From NCBI GenBank assembly GCA_020852865.1, contig JADYZZ010000091.1, positions 1 through 64,000 of the forward strand: a stretch of 64,000 nucleotides of DNA, written 5' to 3'. How positions within the stretch are numbered: position 1 is the stretch's first letter; each line of letters starts with the position of its first letter. The stretch is from Rubrivivax sp. GTDB taxonomy: Bacteria > Pseudomonadota > Gammaproteobacteria > Burkholderiales > Burkholderiaceae_C. The notes under the pieces are model-generated. The model was not told the DNA's origin and did not search any database. It was given only the letters and a program-made list of their open reading frames with translations. Made by a program: the position numbers and the translations under genes. This document shows positions 37,024 to 45,481 of this stretch, one piece after another.

Positions 37024-39468
37024 TCAGCGCGGCTCGCCGCGGCCGCTCGATTCGAAACGGTGGTGCCAGTAGCGCCGCAGCTCGGTGCGGGCGCAGGACT
37101 CGGTGCCGTCGGCCGCGGCGGTCCAGGCGCCGCAGCGGTCGCTGCGCACGACGGTGATGCCGCGCTCGGCGTAGCGGGCCATGACGTCGGGCGCCGGGTG
37201 GCCGAAGCGGCTGCGGTAGGCCGCCTGCACCAGCGCCAGCCGTGGCGCCACGGCGTCGAGGAAGGCCGCAGTCGACGAGGTGCGGCTGCCGTGGTGCGGT
37301 ACGAGCAGAAGTTCGCTGCGCACCGCGGCGCCGCGCGCCAGCAGCGCGGCCTCCTGCGCGGCCTCGATGTCGCCGGCGAGCAGCACGCTGCGCGCGCCGG
37401 CGGCGATGCGCAGCACGCAGCTCAGCGCGTTGGACTTGCGCGCCGCGCCATAGTCGGCCGCGCGCGGGTGCAGCATCTCGAAGTGCACACCGTCCCATTG
37501 CCAGGAGCGGCCGCCGATGCAGGGCGTGTGCGGCACACCGCGCGCGGCCGCGGCAGCACGCAGGGCGTGCGCGTCGTCGAGCGAGCTGGCGAGCGCGCGC
37601 ACCGGCAGCGCAGCCAGCAACGAAGCGGCCCCGCCGACATGGTCGGTGTCGCGGTGGCTGAGCACGAGCAGATCGACTGCCCTCTCGCCGCGCGCGCGCA
37701 GCAGCGGCACCAGCACGCGTGCGCCGGCGTCGGCCTCGGCCGAATACTGCGGCCCGGTGTCGTAGACGAGCAGGTGGCCGCGCGTGCGTACGACGAGCGC
37801 CGTGCCCTGGCCGACGTCGAGCGCCACGAGTTCGAAGCGACCATCGGGCGGCCGCGGCAGCGCCGGCAGCAAGAGCGGCAGCAGCAGGGGCAGCGCCAGC
37901 GCGCGCAGCCGCCAGGGCAGCGGCAGCACGGCCAGCATGCCGCCGAGCAGGCCGGCCGCGGCCGCCCAGGGCGGCGCGGCGGCGGCATGCCACACCGCGA
38001 AGGGCAGGCGCACCAGCGCGTCGAGGTAGGCCTGCAGCGCCTGCACGCACCAGGCCGCCGGGGCCCACAGCGGCGGTACGGCAAGGCCGGCAAGCGCCAG
38101 CGGCGTGACGACCAGCGTGACGAGCGGGATCGCCACCAGGTTGGCCGCGAACCCCACAACCGACACCTGATGGAAGAACAGCAGCGTGAGCGGCGTGAGG
38201 CCGATCGTCGCCACCGCCTGGGTGCGCAGTCCCGCGCGCAGCGCCGCGCGCAGACGCGGCGCGCGGCCCGTGGCCGGCGGCGGTGCCTCGGGCTGCGACG
38301 CCGCGAGCAGGCCGACGGCGACGAACGAGAGCCAGAACCCCCGCTGCATCAGCGCCCAGGGGTCCAGCGCAACGACGGCCGCTGCCGCCGCCAGCAGCAC
38401 CAGATGCAGCGGCCAGCGCAGGCCCGCACTGCGCAGCACGACGACGACGGCGAGCATCCACACCGTGCGCTGCGCCGGCACGCCCCAGCCGGCGAACAGC
38501 GCATAGCCGGCCGCCACCGCCAGGCCGCCCCAGCGCCCGGCCGCCTGCGCCGGCAAAGCGAGCGCGAGCCGCTCGCTGCGCCGCCACAGCGCGCCGACCA
38601 CGGCAGCGGCGAGCCAGCCGAGCATCGTCACGTGCAGGCCCGAGATGCTCATCAGGTGCGCGACGCCGCTCAGGCGAAAGAGCTCCCAGCCTTCGCGCTC
38701 GATCGCGCCCTGGTCGCCGAGCGCCAGCGCGGCCAGCACACCGGCGGCGGCCGGATCGCGCACGCTGCGCTCGATCGCCTCGCGCGCGGCCTGACGCAGC
38801 CTCTCGATGGGGGCGGCGGCCGCCTCCTCGAGCTTGACGGCCGGCGCGACGGCGCGCGCGCGCACCTGGCCGACAGCGCCGATGCCCTGCTCGAAAAGCC
38901 ACAGCTCGAGATCGAAGCCATGCGGGTTGAAGCTGCCGTGCGGCCGACGCAGGCGCACCGGCAGCCGCCAGCGCTGGCCGGCGCGCAGCGCCTCGCCCGG
39001 ACCGAGCAGCAGGGGCTCGTCGTCCGCGCCGCGATACCAGCCGAGCGAGACGCGTCCGGGCAGCGTCACGGCCCGGCCGGCCAGACGTGCGCCTTCGACT
39101 TCGAACAGGAAGCGCGGGCCGAGCGGCCCCATGTGCGGCAGCTGCGCGACGAGGCCGGTGAGCTCGAGGTCCTCGCCTTCGAGCTCGGCCGGCAAGGCGT
39201 CGGCCAGGCGCAGCGCGGCACGCTCCGAGGCCGCGGCGAAGCTCAGTGCGGCGGCGGCGAGCGCAGCGGCAACGAGCGCGAGCGGCGTGGCGCGGCGGCG
39301 CAGTCCGAGCGCGAGCAGCGCCAGCGCGCAGCCGCCAGCGGCCAGCGCGCGCCACCAGCCGGCCGGCCACAGTGCCGCCTGCTGCATCTGCAGCGCGGCA
39401 CCGGCCAGCAGGCCCAGCGCCGGCCCGGCCACCCACCAGGGCGCGGCCTCGCGACTCGCTCCTCGCAT
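37024..39468 (-). CDS. comEC: ComEC/Rec2 DNA-uptake channel
   Basis: 814 residues: N-terminal DUF4131 region, a competence domain with many membrane helices (GVAHLMSISGLHVTMLGWLA is the family signature), and a C-terminal metallo-beta-lactamase-like domain (VALDVGQGTALVVRTRGHLL; LSHRDTDHVGG; LVPHHGSRTSS). It forms the inner-membrane pore for single-stranded DNA in natural transformation. All three parts are intact, so the strain may be competent if the pilus genes are present elsewhere. The terminal CTAG repeat lies just after the stop codon. Confidence 0.94.
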   Translation of the reverse strand: MRGASREAAPWWVAGPALGLLAGAALQMQQAALWPAGWWRALAAGGCALALLALGLRRRATPLALVAAALAAAALSFAAASERAALRLADALPAELEGEDLELTGLVAQLPHMGPLGPRFLFEVEGARLAGRAVTLPGRVSLGWYRGADDEPLLLGPGEALRAGQRWRLPVRLRRPHGSFNPHGFDLELWLFEQGIGAVGQVRARAVAPAVKLEEAAAAPIERLRQAAREAIERSVRDPAAAGVLAALALGDQGAIEREGWELFRLSGVAHLMSISGLHVTMLGWLAAAVVGALWRRSERLALALPAQAAGRWGGLAVAAGYALFAGWGVPAQRTVWMLAVVVVLRSAGLRWPLHLVLLAAAAAVVALDPWALMQRGFWLSFVAVGLLAASQPEAPPPATGRAPRLRAALRAGLRTQAVATIGLTPLTLLFFHQVSVVGFAANLVAIPLVTLVVTPLALAGLAVPPLWAPAAWCVQALQAYLDALVRLPFAVWHAAAAPPWAAAAGLLGGMLAVLPLPWRLRALALPLLLPLLLPALPRPPDGRFELVALDVGQGTALVVRTRGHLLVYDTGPQYSAEADAGARVLVPLLRARGERAVDLLVLSHRDTDHVGGAASLLAALPVRALASSLDDAHALRAAAAARGVPHTPCIGGRSWQWDGVHFEMLHPRAADYGAARKSNALSCVLRIAAGARSVLLAGDIEAAQEAALLARGAAVRSELLLVPHHGSRTSSTAAFLDAVAPRLALVQAAYRSRFGHPAPDVMARYAERGITVVRSDRCGAWTAAADGTESCARTELRRYWHHRFESSGRGEPR

Positions 39469-39561
39469 GCCGGCGCAGTGTAGGCACGCGGTGTAGCATC
39501 GCCGATCGCCCCGTCGCGGGTCACCCATCGGTGGGCGCGTCCCGCGTCCCACTTCGCGCCC

Positions 39562-40023
39562 ATGAGCATCGACGAACGCCTCGCCTCCCTCGGCATCACG
39601 CTGCCCGCCGTGGCCACGCCGGCCGCCGCCTACCTGCCTTACGTGCGCAGCGGCAACCTCGTCTTCCTCTCCGGCCACATCGCCAAGAAGGACGGCAAGC
39701 CCTGGGTCGGCCAGCTCGGCGCCACCCTCGCCACCGCCGACGGCCAAGCCGCGGCGCGTGCCGTCGCCATCGATCTGCTCGGCACGCTGCAGGCCGCGGC
39801 CGGCGGCGACCTGGCCCGCGTGCGGCGCATCGTCAAGGTCATGAGCCTGGTCAACAGCGTGCCCGGCTTCACGGAGCAGCACCTGGTGACCAACGGCTGC
39901 AGCGAGCTGCTGGTGCAGGTGTTCGGCGCCGAGATCGGCGCGCACGCGCGCAGCGCCTTCGGCGCGGCGCAGATCCCGCTCGGCGCCTGCGTCGAGATCG
40001 AGCTCGTCGCCGAGCTGCAGTGA
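39562..40023 (+). CDS. RidA-family protein (long form)
   Basis: 153 residues with the RidA/YjgF fold but about 25 residues longer than canonical RidA, as in the YjgF subgroup related to endoribonuclease L-PSP. Motifs include YVRSGNLVFLSGHIAKKDGK and ALGTL-type trimer contacts. The residue equivalent to the catalytic Arg of RidA is replaced in HARSAFGAAQIPLG, which retains an Arg in a similar place. Enamine/imine deaminase activity is possible but unproven. The TGA overlaps the GTG start of dsbB (GTGA). Confidence 0.88.
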   Translation: MSIDERLASLGITLPAVATPAAAYLPYVRSGNLVFLSGHIAKKDGKPWVGQLGATLATADGQAAARAVAIDLLGTLQAAAGGDLARVRRIVKVMSLVNSVPGFTEQHLVTNGCSELLVQVFGAEIGAHARSAFGAAQIPLGACVEIELVAELQ

Positions 40024-40553
40024 ACCGCTGGCATGTCGGCCGGCGGCCGTTCGCCGCCATCGCGCTGCTGTGCGTCGCGGCGGTGGGCATCGCGTTGGCG
40101 ACGCAGCACGGTCTGGGCATGGCGCCCTGCCCCTGGTGCGTGCTGCAGCGCCTGATCTTCGTGACCATCGCGCTCGTCGCGCTGCCAGCCGTGCTGCTGC
40201 CGCGACCCGCGGTGCGCAAGACCGGCGCACTGCTGGCCGCGCTGCTGGCACTGGGCGGCAGCGCCGCGGCGCTGTACCAGCACTTCGTGGCCGCCGCGAC
40301 CACGAGCTGCAAGCTCTCCCTTGCCGACAAGATCATGAGCGCCACCGGCCTGGACGAGGCGCTGCCCGGCGTCTTCGCGCCCTGGGCCAGCTGCGCCGAC
40401 GCCGCGGCCAAGCTGCTCGGCCTGCCCTACGAGTACTACAGCCTGACGCTGTTCGTGCTCGTCTTGCTGGCCGCGCTGTGGTTGCTGCGTCGGCCCGCCG
40501 CCCGAGCGCAGGCCGCGGCCGGCGCGGCAGCCGCTAGCGCAGCGCGGCGTTGA
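40020..40553 (+). CDS. dsbB: Disulfide bond formation protein B
   Basis: 177 residues with four membrane helices. The CPWC pair (Cys37, Cys40) lies in the first periplasmic loop and the second pair (Cys97, Cys125) in the second loop, as required to reoxidise DsbA and pass electrons to quinone. It starts at GTG in a 4-bp overlap with the RidA-like gene. Its 3' end overlaps the convergent korB gene by 20 bp, so both stop codons lie within the other reading frame's region. Confidence 0.93.
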   Translation: MNRWHVGRRPFAAIALLCVAAVGIALATQHGLGMAPCPWCVLQRLIFVTIALVALPAVLLPRPAVRKTGALLAALLALGGSAAALYQHFVAAATTSCKLSLADKIMSATGLDEALPGVFAPWASCADAAAKLLGLPYEYYSLTLFVLVLLAALWLLRRPAARAQAAAGAAAASAARR

Positions 40554-41589
40554 TCTTCGCCAGCGCGGCCTGGCCCGGGCACAGCTCGGCCTCGGCCAGC
40601 GTGTTGAGCGCGCACGTCACGGTGTTGAGCTGCTGGTGCAGGTCGCCCGCCGCCGGGTCGACGTAGAGCAGCCCGGTCGCCAGTTCGCCGCGCGCGTACA
40701 TCGCCTGCACGAGCGTGAGCGCGGCCACGCGGTCGGTGGGATCGTGCTCGGCGCGCAGCTTGCGCAGGCGCATCACGCTGCCGTCGCGCTGCGGCAACTC
40801 GAGCACCTCGCCGGGCGCCGGCTCGGCCTTGATCTCGGGGGCGAGGTCGATGAAGTCGACGCGGCTCACCGCCTCGTTGTGCTCGCGCACGTAGTCGTAG
40901 CTGCGCGTGCTGCCCGGGTGGTTGTTGAAGGCCACGCAGGGGCTGACGATGTCGAGCAGCGCGGCGCCGCCGTGGCCGATCGCGCCCTTGATGAGCGGCA
41001 CGAGCTGCGCCTTGTCGCCCGAGAAGCCGCGCGCGATGTAGGTGGCGCCCAGCTGCAGCGCCAGCCCGACCAGGTCGACCGGGTTGTCGGTGTTGACGGC
41101 GCCCTTCTTGCTCTTGCTGCCGCGGTCGGCGGTGGCGCTGAACTGGCCCTTGGTGAGGCCGTAGACGCCGTTGTTCTCGACGATGTAGACCATGCGCACG
41201 CCGCGGCGCAGGGCGTGCGCGAACTGGCCCAGGCCGATCGAGGCCGAGTCGCCGTCGCCGCTCACGCCCAGGTACAGCAGCTCGCGGTTGGCCAGCGCCG
41301 CGCCGGTGAGCACGCTGGGCATGCGCCCGTGCACGCTGTTGAAGCCGTGGCTGGCGCCGAGGAAGTAGTCGGGCGTCTTGCTCGAGCAGCCGATGCCCGA
41401 GAGCTTGGCCACGCGGTGCGGATCGATGTCGAGCTCCCAGCAGGCCTGCACGATGGCCGCGCTCACGCTGTCGTGGCCGCAGCCGGCGCACAGCGTCGAG
41501 ATCTTGCCTTCGTAGTCGCGCCGCGTGAAGCCGACCTGGTTGCGCTGCAGCGTCGGGTGGTGCAGGGTGGGTTTGGCGATGTAGGTCAC
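40534..41589 (-). CDS. korB: 2-oxoacid:acceptor oxidoreductase, beta (TPP) subunit
   Basis: 351 residues. The TPP and iron-sulphur region includes STLCAGCGHDSVSAAI, GIGCSSKTPDYFLG, GDGDSASIG and VENNGVYGLTKGQ. It decarboxylates a 2-oxoacid with coenzyme A, giving an acyl-CoA and low-potential electrons. It starts at GTG overlapping the alpha-subunit stop (GTGA). It is the third gene of the cluster FAD subunit, alpha, beta. The closest described arrangement, from memory, is the 2-oxoglutarate:NADP+ oxidoreductase KorABC of Azoarcus evansii; the substrate here remains inference. Confidence 0.9.
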   Translation of the reverse strand: MTYIAKPTLHHPTLQRNQVGFTRRDYEGKISTLCAGCGHDSVSAAIVQACWELDIDPHRVAKLSGIGCSSKTPDYFLGASHGFNSVHGRMPSVLTGAALANRELLYLGVSGDGDSASIGLGQFAHALRRGVRMVYIVENNGVYGLTKGQFSATADRGSKSKKGAVNTDNPVDLVGLALQLGATYIARGFSGDKAQLVPLIKGAIGHGGAALLDIVSPCVAFNNHPGSTRSYDYVREHNEAVSRVDFIDLAPEIKAEPAPGEVLELPQRDGSVMRLRKLRAEHDPTDRVAALTLVQAMYARGELATGLLYVDPAAGDLHQQLNTVTCALNTLAEAELCPGQAALAKINAALR

Positions 41590-43451
41590 TGGGTTCGCTC
41601 CTGACGCGCGCCGCGCGGCGCCACGGCCAGCGCGTGCACCTGCTTGGTGATGGTCTGGGTGATGAAGCGCGCCGTGATCGGGGTGCCGTCGAAGTGCAGG
41701 ATCGGCACGAGCCGCAACGGATCGAACTCGAGCTCGTCGACCAGCAGCGTGCGCATCTGCGCGTCGCGGTTCTGCTCGACCACGAAGACATGGTCGTGCG
41801 CCTCGATGAACTCGGCCACGCTGGGCGCGAACGGGAAGGCGCGCAGCCGCATCGCGTCGAGGTGGATGCCCTCCTCGGCCAGCGCTTCGAGCGCCTCGTC
41901 CATCGCCGGGCTGGTGCTGCCGAAGTACAGCACGCCCAGGCGCGTCTTGCGGGCCGCGGCGCGCACGGCCGGCGCCGGCACCAGCGTGGCCGCGGTGCGG
42001 AACTTGCGCAGCAGGCGCTCGACGTTGTAGACGTAGTCGGGACCGGCCTCGCTGTAGCGTGCGTAGGCATCGCGCGTGCTGCCGCGCGTGAAGTAGCTGC
42101 CCTTGGTCGGGTGGGTGCCCGGCAGCGTGCGCCAGGCGATGCCGTCGCCGTCGACGTCCTTGTAGCGGCCGAAGTCGCGGCCCGCCTCCAGCTCCTCGGC
42201 CGTCATCACCTTGCCGCGGTCGTAGCGGCGCGCCTCGTCCCACTGGAACGGCGCGGTCAGGCGCTGGTTCATCCCGATGTCGAGGTCGGTCATCACGAAC
42301 ACCGGCGTCTGCAGCCGGTCGGCCAGGTCGAGCGCGGCGGCCGCGAACTCGAAGCACTCGCCCGGATCCTGCGGCAGCAGCATCACGTGCTTGGTGTCGC
42401 CGTGGCTGGCGTAGGCGCAGCTGAGCAGGTCGGCCTGCTGCGTACGCGTGGGCATGCCGGTGCTCGGGCCACCGCGCTGCACGTCGATGATGGTGACGGG
42501 GATCTCGGCGAAATAGGCCAGGCCGATGAACTCGGTCATCAGGCTCACGCCCGGGCCCGAGGTGGCGGTGAAGGCACGCGCGCCGTTCCAGCCGGCGCCG
42601 GCGACCATGCCGATCGAGGCGATCTCGTCCTCCGCCTGCACGATCGCGTAGCGCGCCTGGCCGCTCACCGGGTCGTGGCGCAGCTTCTTGCAGTACGAGG
42701 CGAAGTTCTCGGCCACCGACGAGCTCGGCGTGATCGGGTACCAGGCGCAGACGGTCGCGCCGCCGTACACGCAGCCCAGTGCCGCGGCGCTGTTGCCGTC
42801 GACGAAGATGCGCTCGCCCACGGCGTCGCCGCGGCGCACCTTGAGGCCGACACCGGCGTGCGCCGGCGGCACCAGGTGCTCGCGGGCGAAGCTCGCACCC
42901 GACTGCAGCGCGCGCACGTTGCTCTCGAGCAGCCGCTCCTTGCCGCGGTATTGCTCGGAGAAGAGCTTCTCGATCACGCCGAGGTCGACGTCCATCAGCA
43001 CCGCGAGCGCGCCCAGCACCATGATGTTCTTGAACAGCGTGCGCTGGCGCGGATCCTCGTAGGTGGCGTTGCAGATCGCGGTCACCGGCATGCCGATCAC
43101 GGTGATGTCGCTGCGGAACGCCGAGGCCGGCATCGGTCGCGTGCTGTCGTAGAACAGGTAGCCGCCCGATTCGATCTCGGCGACGTCCTTGTCCCAGGTC
43201 TGGGGGTTCATCGCCACCATCATGTCGACGCCGCCGCGCCGGCCGAGCCAGCCCTTGCCGCTCACCCGCACCTCGTACCAGGTGGGCAGGCCCTGGATGT
43301 TGCTCGGGAAGATGTTGCGCGGGCTCACCGGCACGCCCATGCGCAGGATGCTCTTGGCGAGCAGCTCGTTGGCGCTGGCCGAGCCCGAGCCGTTGATGTT
43401 GGCGAACTTGACGACGAAGTCGTTCACCGCCTCGATGCGCTTGATGGTCAT
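41586..43451 (-). CDS. korA: 2-oxoacid:acceptor oxidoreductase, fused gamma-alpha subunit
   Basis: 621 residues. Residues 1 to about 190 form the gamma domain (KFANINGSGSASANELLAKS); the alpha domain begins near 230 (YPITPSSSVAENFASYCKKL; ATSGPGVSLMTEFIGLAYFA). The PITPSS and GPG motifs contact the pyrophosphate side of the bound thiamine from the beta subunit. It starts at ATG overlapping the stop of the FAD subunit gene (ATGA). Size agrees with the roughly 63-67 kDa subunit expected for KorA-type proteins. Confidence 0.92.
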   Translation of the reverse strand: MTIKRIEAVNDFVVKFANINGSGSASANELLAKSILRMGVPVSPRNIFPSNIQGLPTWYEVRVSGKGWLGRRGGVDMMVAMNPQTWDKDVAEIESGGYLFYDSTRPMPASAFRSDITVIGMPVTAICNATYEDPRQRTLFKNIMVLGALAVLMDVDLGVIEKLFSEQYRGKERLLESNVRALQSGASFAREHLVPPAHAGVGLKVRRGDAVGERIFVDGNSAAALGCVYGGATVCAWYPITPSSSVAENFASYCKKLRHDPVSGQARYAIVQAEDEIASIGMVAGAGWNGARAFTATSGPGVSLMTEFIGLAYFAEIPVTIIDVQRGGPSTGMPTRTQQADLLSCAYASHGDTKHVMLLPQDPGECFEFAAAALDLADRLQTPVFVMTDLDIGMNQRLTAPFQWDEARRYDRGKVMTAEELEAGRDFGRYKDVDGDGIAWRTLPGTHPTKGSYFTRGSTRDAYARYSEAGPDYVYNVERLLRKFRTAATLVPAPAVRAAARKTRLGVLYFGSTSPAMDEALEALAEEGIHLDAMRLRAFPFAPSVAEFIEAHDHVFVVEQNRDAQMRTLLVDELEFDPLRLVPILHFDGTPITARFITQTITKQVHALAVAPRGARQERTQ

Positions 43452-45295
43452 GCAGCAACTCCGTGCTTCTTGGGTGCCGGCTGGCGGTCGCGGCAGGCGG
43501 GGCCGGCCTTGGCGGTGAGGAGCAGGAACTTCTGCATGTCCCAGGCGCCGGTCGGGCAGCGTTCGGCGCACAGCCCGCAGTGCAGGCAGACGTCCTCGTC
43601 CTTGACCATCACGCGGCTGGTCTTGAGCGGACCGCTCACGTACAGCGCCTGCTCGAGGTTCGTCGCCGGCGCCTTCAGGCGCGTGCGCAGTTCGGCCTCC
43701 TCGCCGTTGGCGGTGAAGGTGATGCAGTCGGTCGGGCAGATGTCGACGCAGGCGTCGCACTCGATGCACAGGCGGTCGGTGAACACCGTCTGCACGTCGC
43801 AGTTCAGGCAGCGTTCGGCCTCCTTGTAGGCCGTGGCGAGATCGAAACCGAGTTCGACCTCGACCTTCATGCTCCTGAGCGCCTTTTCGGCCTTCTCCCA
43901 GGGCACCTTGTAGCGCGCGTCGTTGGTCGGCGCGTTGTCGTAGCTCCACTCGTGGATGCCCATCTTCTGCGACACGAGGTTGACATGCGGCGGCGGGCGC
44001 CGGCGCACGTCCTCGCCGTGGCAGAAGCGGTCGATCGACACCGCCGCCTCGTGGCCGTGCGCCACCGCGGTGATGATGTTCTTCGGACCGAAGGCCGCGT
44101 CGCCGCCGAAGAACACCTTGGGCACGCTCGACTGGAAGGTGACGGCATCGAGCACCGGCATGCCCCACTGGTCGAAGGCGATGCCGGCGTCGCGCTCGAT
44201 CCAGGGGAAGGCGTTCTCCTGCCCCACCGCCACCAGCACCTCGTCGCACTCGAACACGACGTCGGGCTCCCCCGTCGGTACCAGCGTGCGCCGGCCCTTG
44301 GCGTCGTAGATCGACTGCACGCGCTCGAAGCTCATGCCGACCAGGCGGCCGCCCTCGTGGAGGAAAGCCTTCGGGCTGTGGCAGGGGAAGAACGGGATGC
44401 CCTCGTGCTCGGCGTCCTCCTTCTCCCAGGGCGAGGCCTTCATGTCCTCGTAGGTGCTGCGCACGACGACCCTGACATCCTCGGCGCCGAGGCGGCGCGC
44501 GCTTCGGCAGCAGTCCATCGCCGTGTTGCCGCCTCCCAGCACGATGACGCGCTTGCCCACCTGGGTGACATGGCCGAAGTAGACCGAGGCCAGCCAGTCG
44601 ATGCCGATGCGGATCTGCGCGGCCGCCTCCTGGCGCCCGGGCAGCGCCAGATCGCGCCCGCGCGGCGCGCCCGAGCCGACGAAGACCGCGTCCCAGTCGG
44701 CGGCCAGCAGCGCCTTCATCGACTCGATGCGCTCGCCAGGCCGGAAGTCGACGCCGAGGCGGAAGATCCAGTCGACCTCCTCGTCGATCACCTCCTCGGG
44801 CAGCCGGAAGCGCGGCACCTGCGTGCGCATGAAGCCGCCGGCCTTCTTCTCGCCGTCGAAAACGGTCACCGCGTAGCCCTGCACCGCGAGGTCGCGCGCC
44901 AGCGCCAGCGAAGCCGGCCCGGCGCCGACGCAGGCCACCTTCTTGCCGTTGCGCTGGTGCCTGGCCGGCGGCACCGGCATCATCGCCCGCACGTCGCCGC
45001 CCTTGTAGTCGGCGGCCACGCGCTTCAAGCGGCAGATCGCCACCGGCTCGGGCTTGGCCAGGTTCTTCTCCTCGACCCGGCCGCGCCGGCAGGCCGGCTC
45101 GCAGGGGCGGTCGCAGGTGCGCCCGAGGATGCCCGGAAAGACGTTGCTCACCCAGTTGACCATGTAGGCCTGGTCGTAGCGGCCCTGGGCGATGAGGCGG
45201 ATGTACTCGGGAACGGGCGTATGCGACGGGCACGCCCATTGGCAGTCGACGACCTTGTGGAAATAGGCCGGGTCGTTCACGTCGGTGGGCTGCAC
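43448..45295 (-). CDS. korC: GltD-like FAD/Fe-S NAD(P)H oxidoreductase subunit
   Basis: 615 residues: an N-terminal Fe-S domain of the GltD/DPD type (CQWACPSHTPVPEY; CDRPCEPACRRG), an FAD domain (VACVGAGPASLALARDLAVQ), an NAD(P)H-binding domain (VIVLGGGNTAMDCCRSARRL), and two C-terminal 4Fe-4S clusters (CIECDACVDICPTDC; CLHCGLCAERCP). It should carry electrons between the 2-oxoacid enzyme and NADP. The start is a GTG preceded by AGGAGA; it lies first in the operon korC-korA-korB, each joined by 4-bp overlaps. Confidence 0.87.
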   Translation of the reverse strand: MQPTDVNDPAYFHKVVDCQWACPSHTPVPEYIRLIAQGRYDQAYMVNWVSNVFPGILGRTCDRPCEPACRRGRVEEKNLAKPEPVAICRLKRVAADYKGGDVRAMMPVPPARHQRNGKKVACVGAGPASLALARDLAVQGYAVTVFDGEKKAGGFMRTQVPRFRLPEEVIDEEVDWIFRLGVDFRPGERIESMKALLAADWDAVFVGSGAPRGRDLALPGRQEAAAQIRIGIDWLASVYFGHVTQVGKRVIVLGGGNTAMDCCRSARRLGAEDVRVVVRSTYEDMKASPWEKEDAEHEGIPFFPCHSPKAFLHEGGRLVGMSFERVQSIYDAKGRRTLVPTGEPDVVFECDEVLVAVGQENAFPWIERDAGIAFDQWGMPVLDAVTFQSSVPKVFFGGDAAFGPKNIITAVAHGHEAAVSIDRFCHGEDVRRRPPPHVNLVSQKMGIHEWSYDNAPTNDARYKVPWEKAEKALRSMKVEVELGFDLATAYKEAERCLNCDVQTVFTDRLCIECDACVDICPTDCITFTANGEEAELRTRLKAPATNLEQALYVSGPLKTSRVMVKDEDVCLHCGLCAERCPTGAWDMQKFLLLTAKAGPACRDRQPAPKKHGVAA

Positions 45296-45437
45296 GGTGT
45301 GTCTCCTTGGGTCCGCGCGCGCCGGGCGTCCGTGCGCGGGCGGAACGCGATGGCCGGCGAGTCTAGCGCGCCGCTCTGCGGGCAAACCCGCGCATCCCCT
45401 TGCGCCGGCAGGGCATCGGACGCATCGGCTCGCTCAG

Positions 45438-45481
45438 AGCCTGTGAAGAGATGAATCGCGCGATTCATGTCTTCACAGGCT
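45438..45481. repeat. 44-bp near-perfect palindrome after parC
   Basis: Arms of 22 bp (AGCCTGTGAAGAGATGAATC on one side) match with a single mismatch. The right arm ends on the first base of the parC stop codon triplet on the + strand. It is the best-preserved member of the family also found after dat and parE. A hairpin of this strength would end or stabilise the parC mRNA. Confidence 0.75.
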
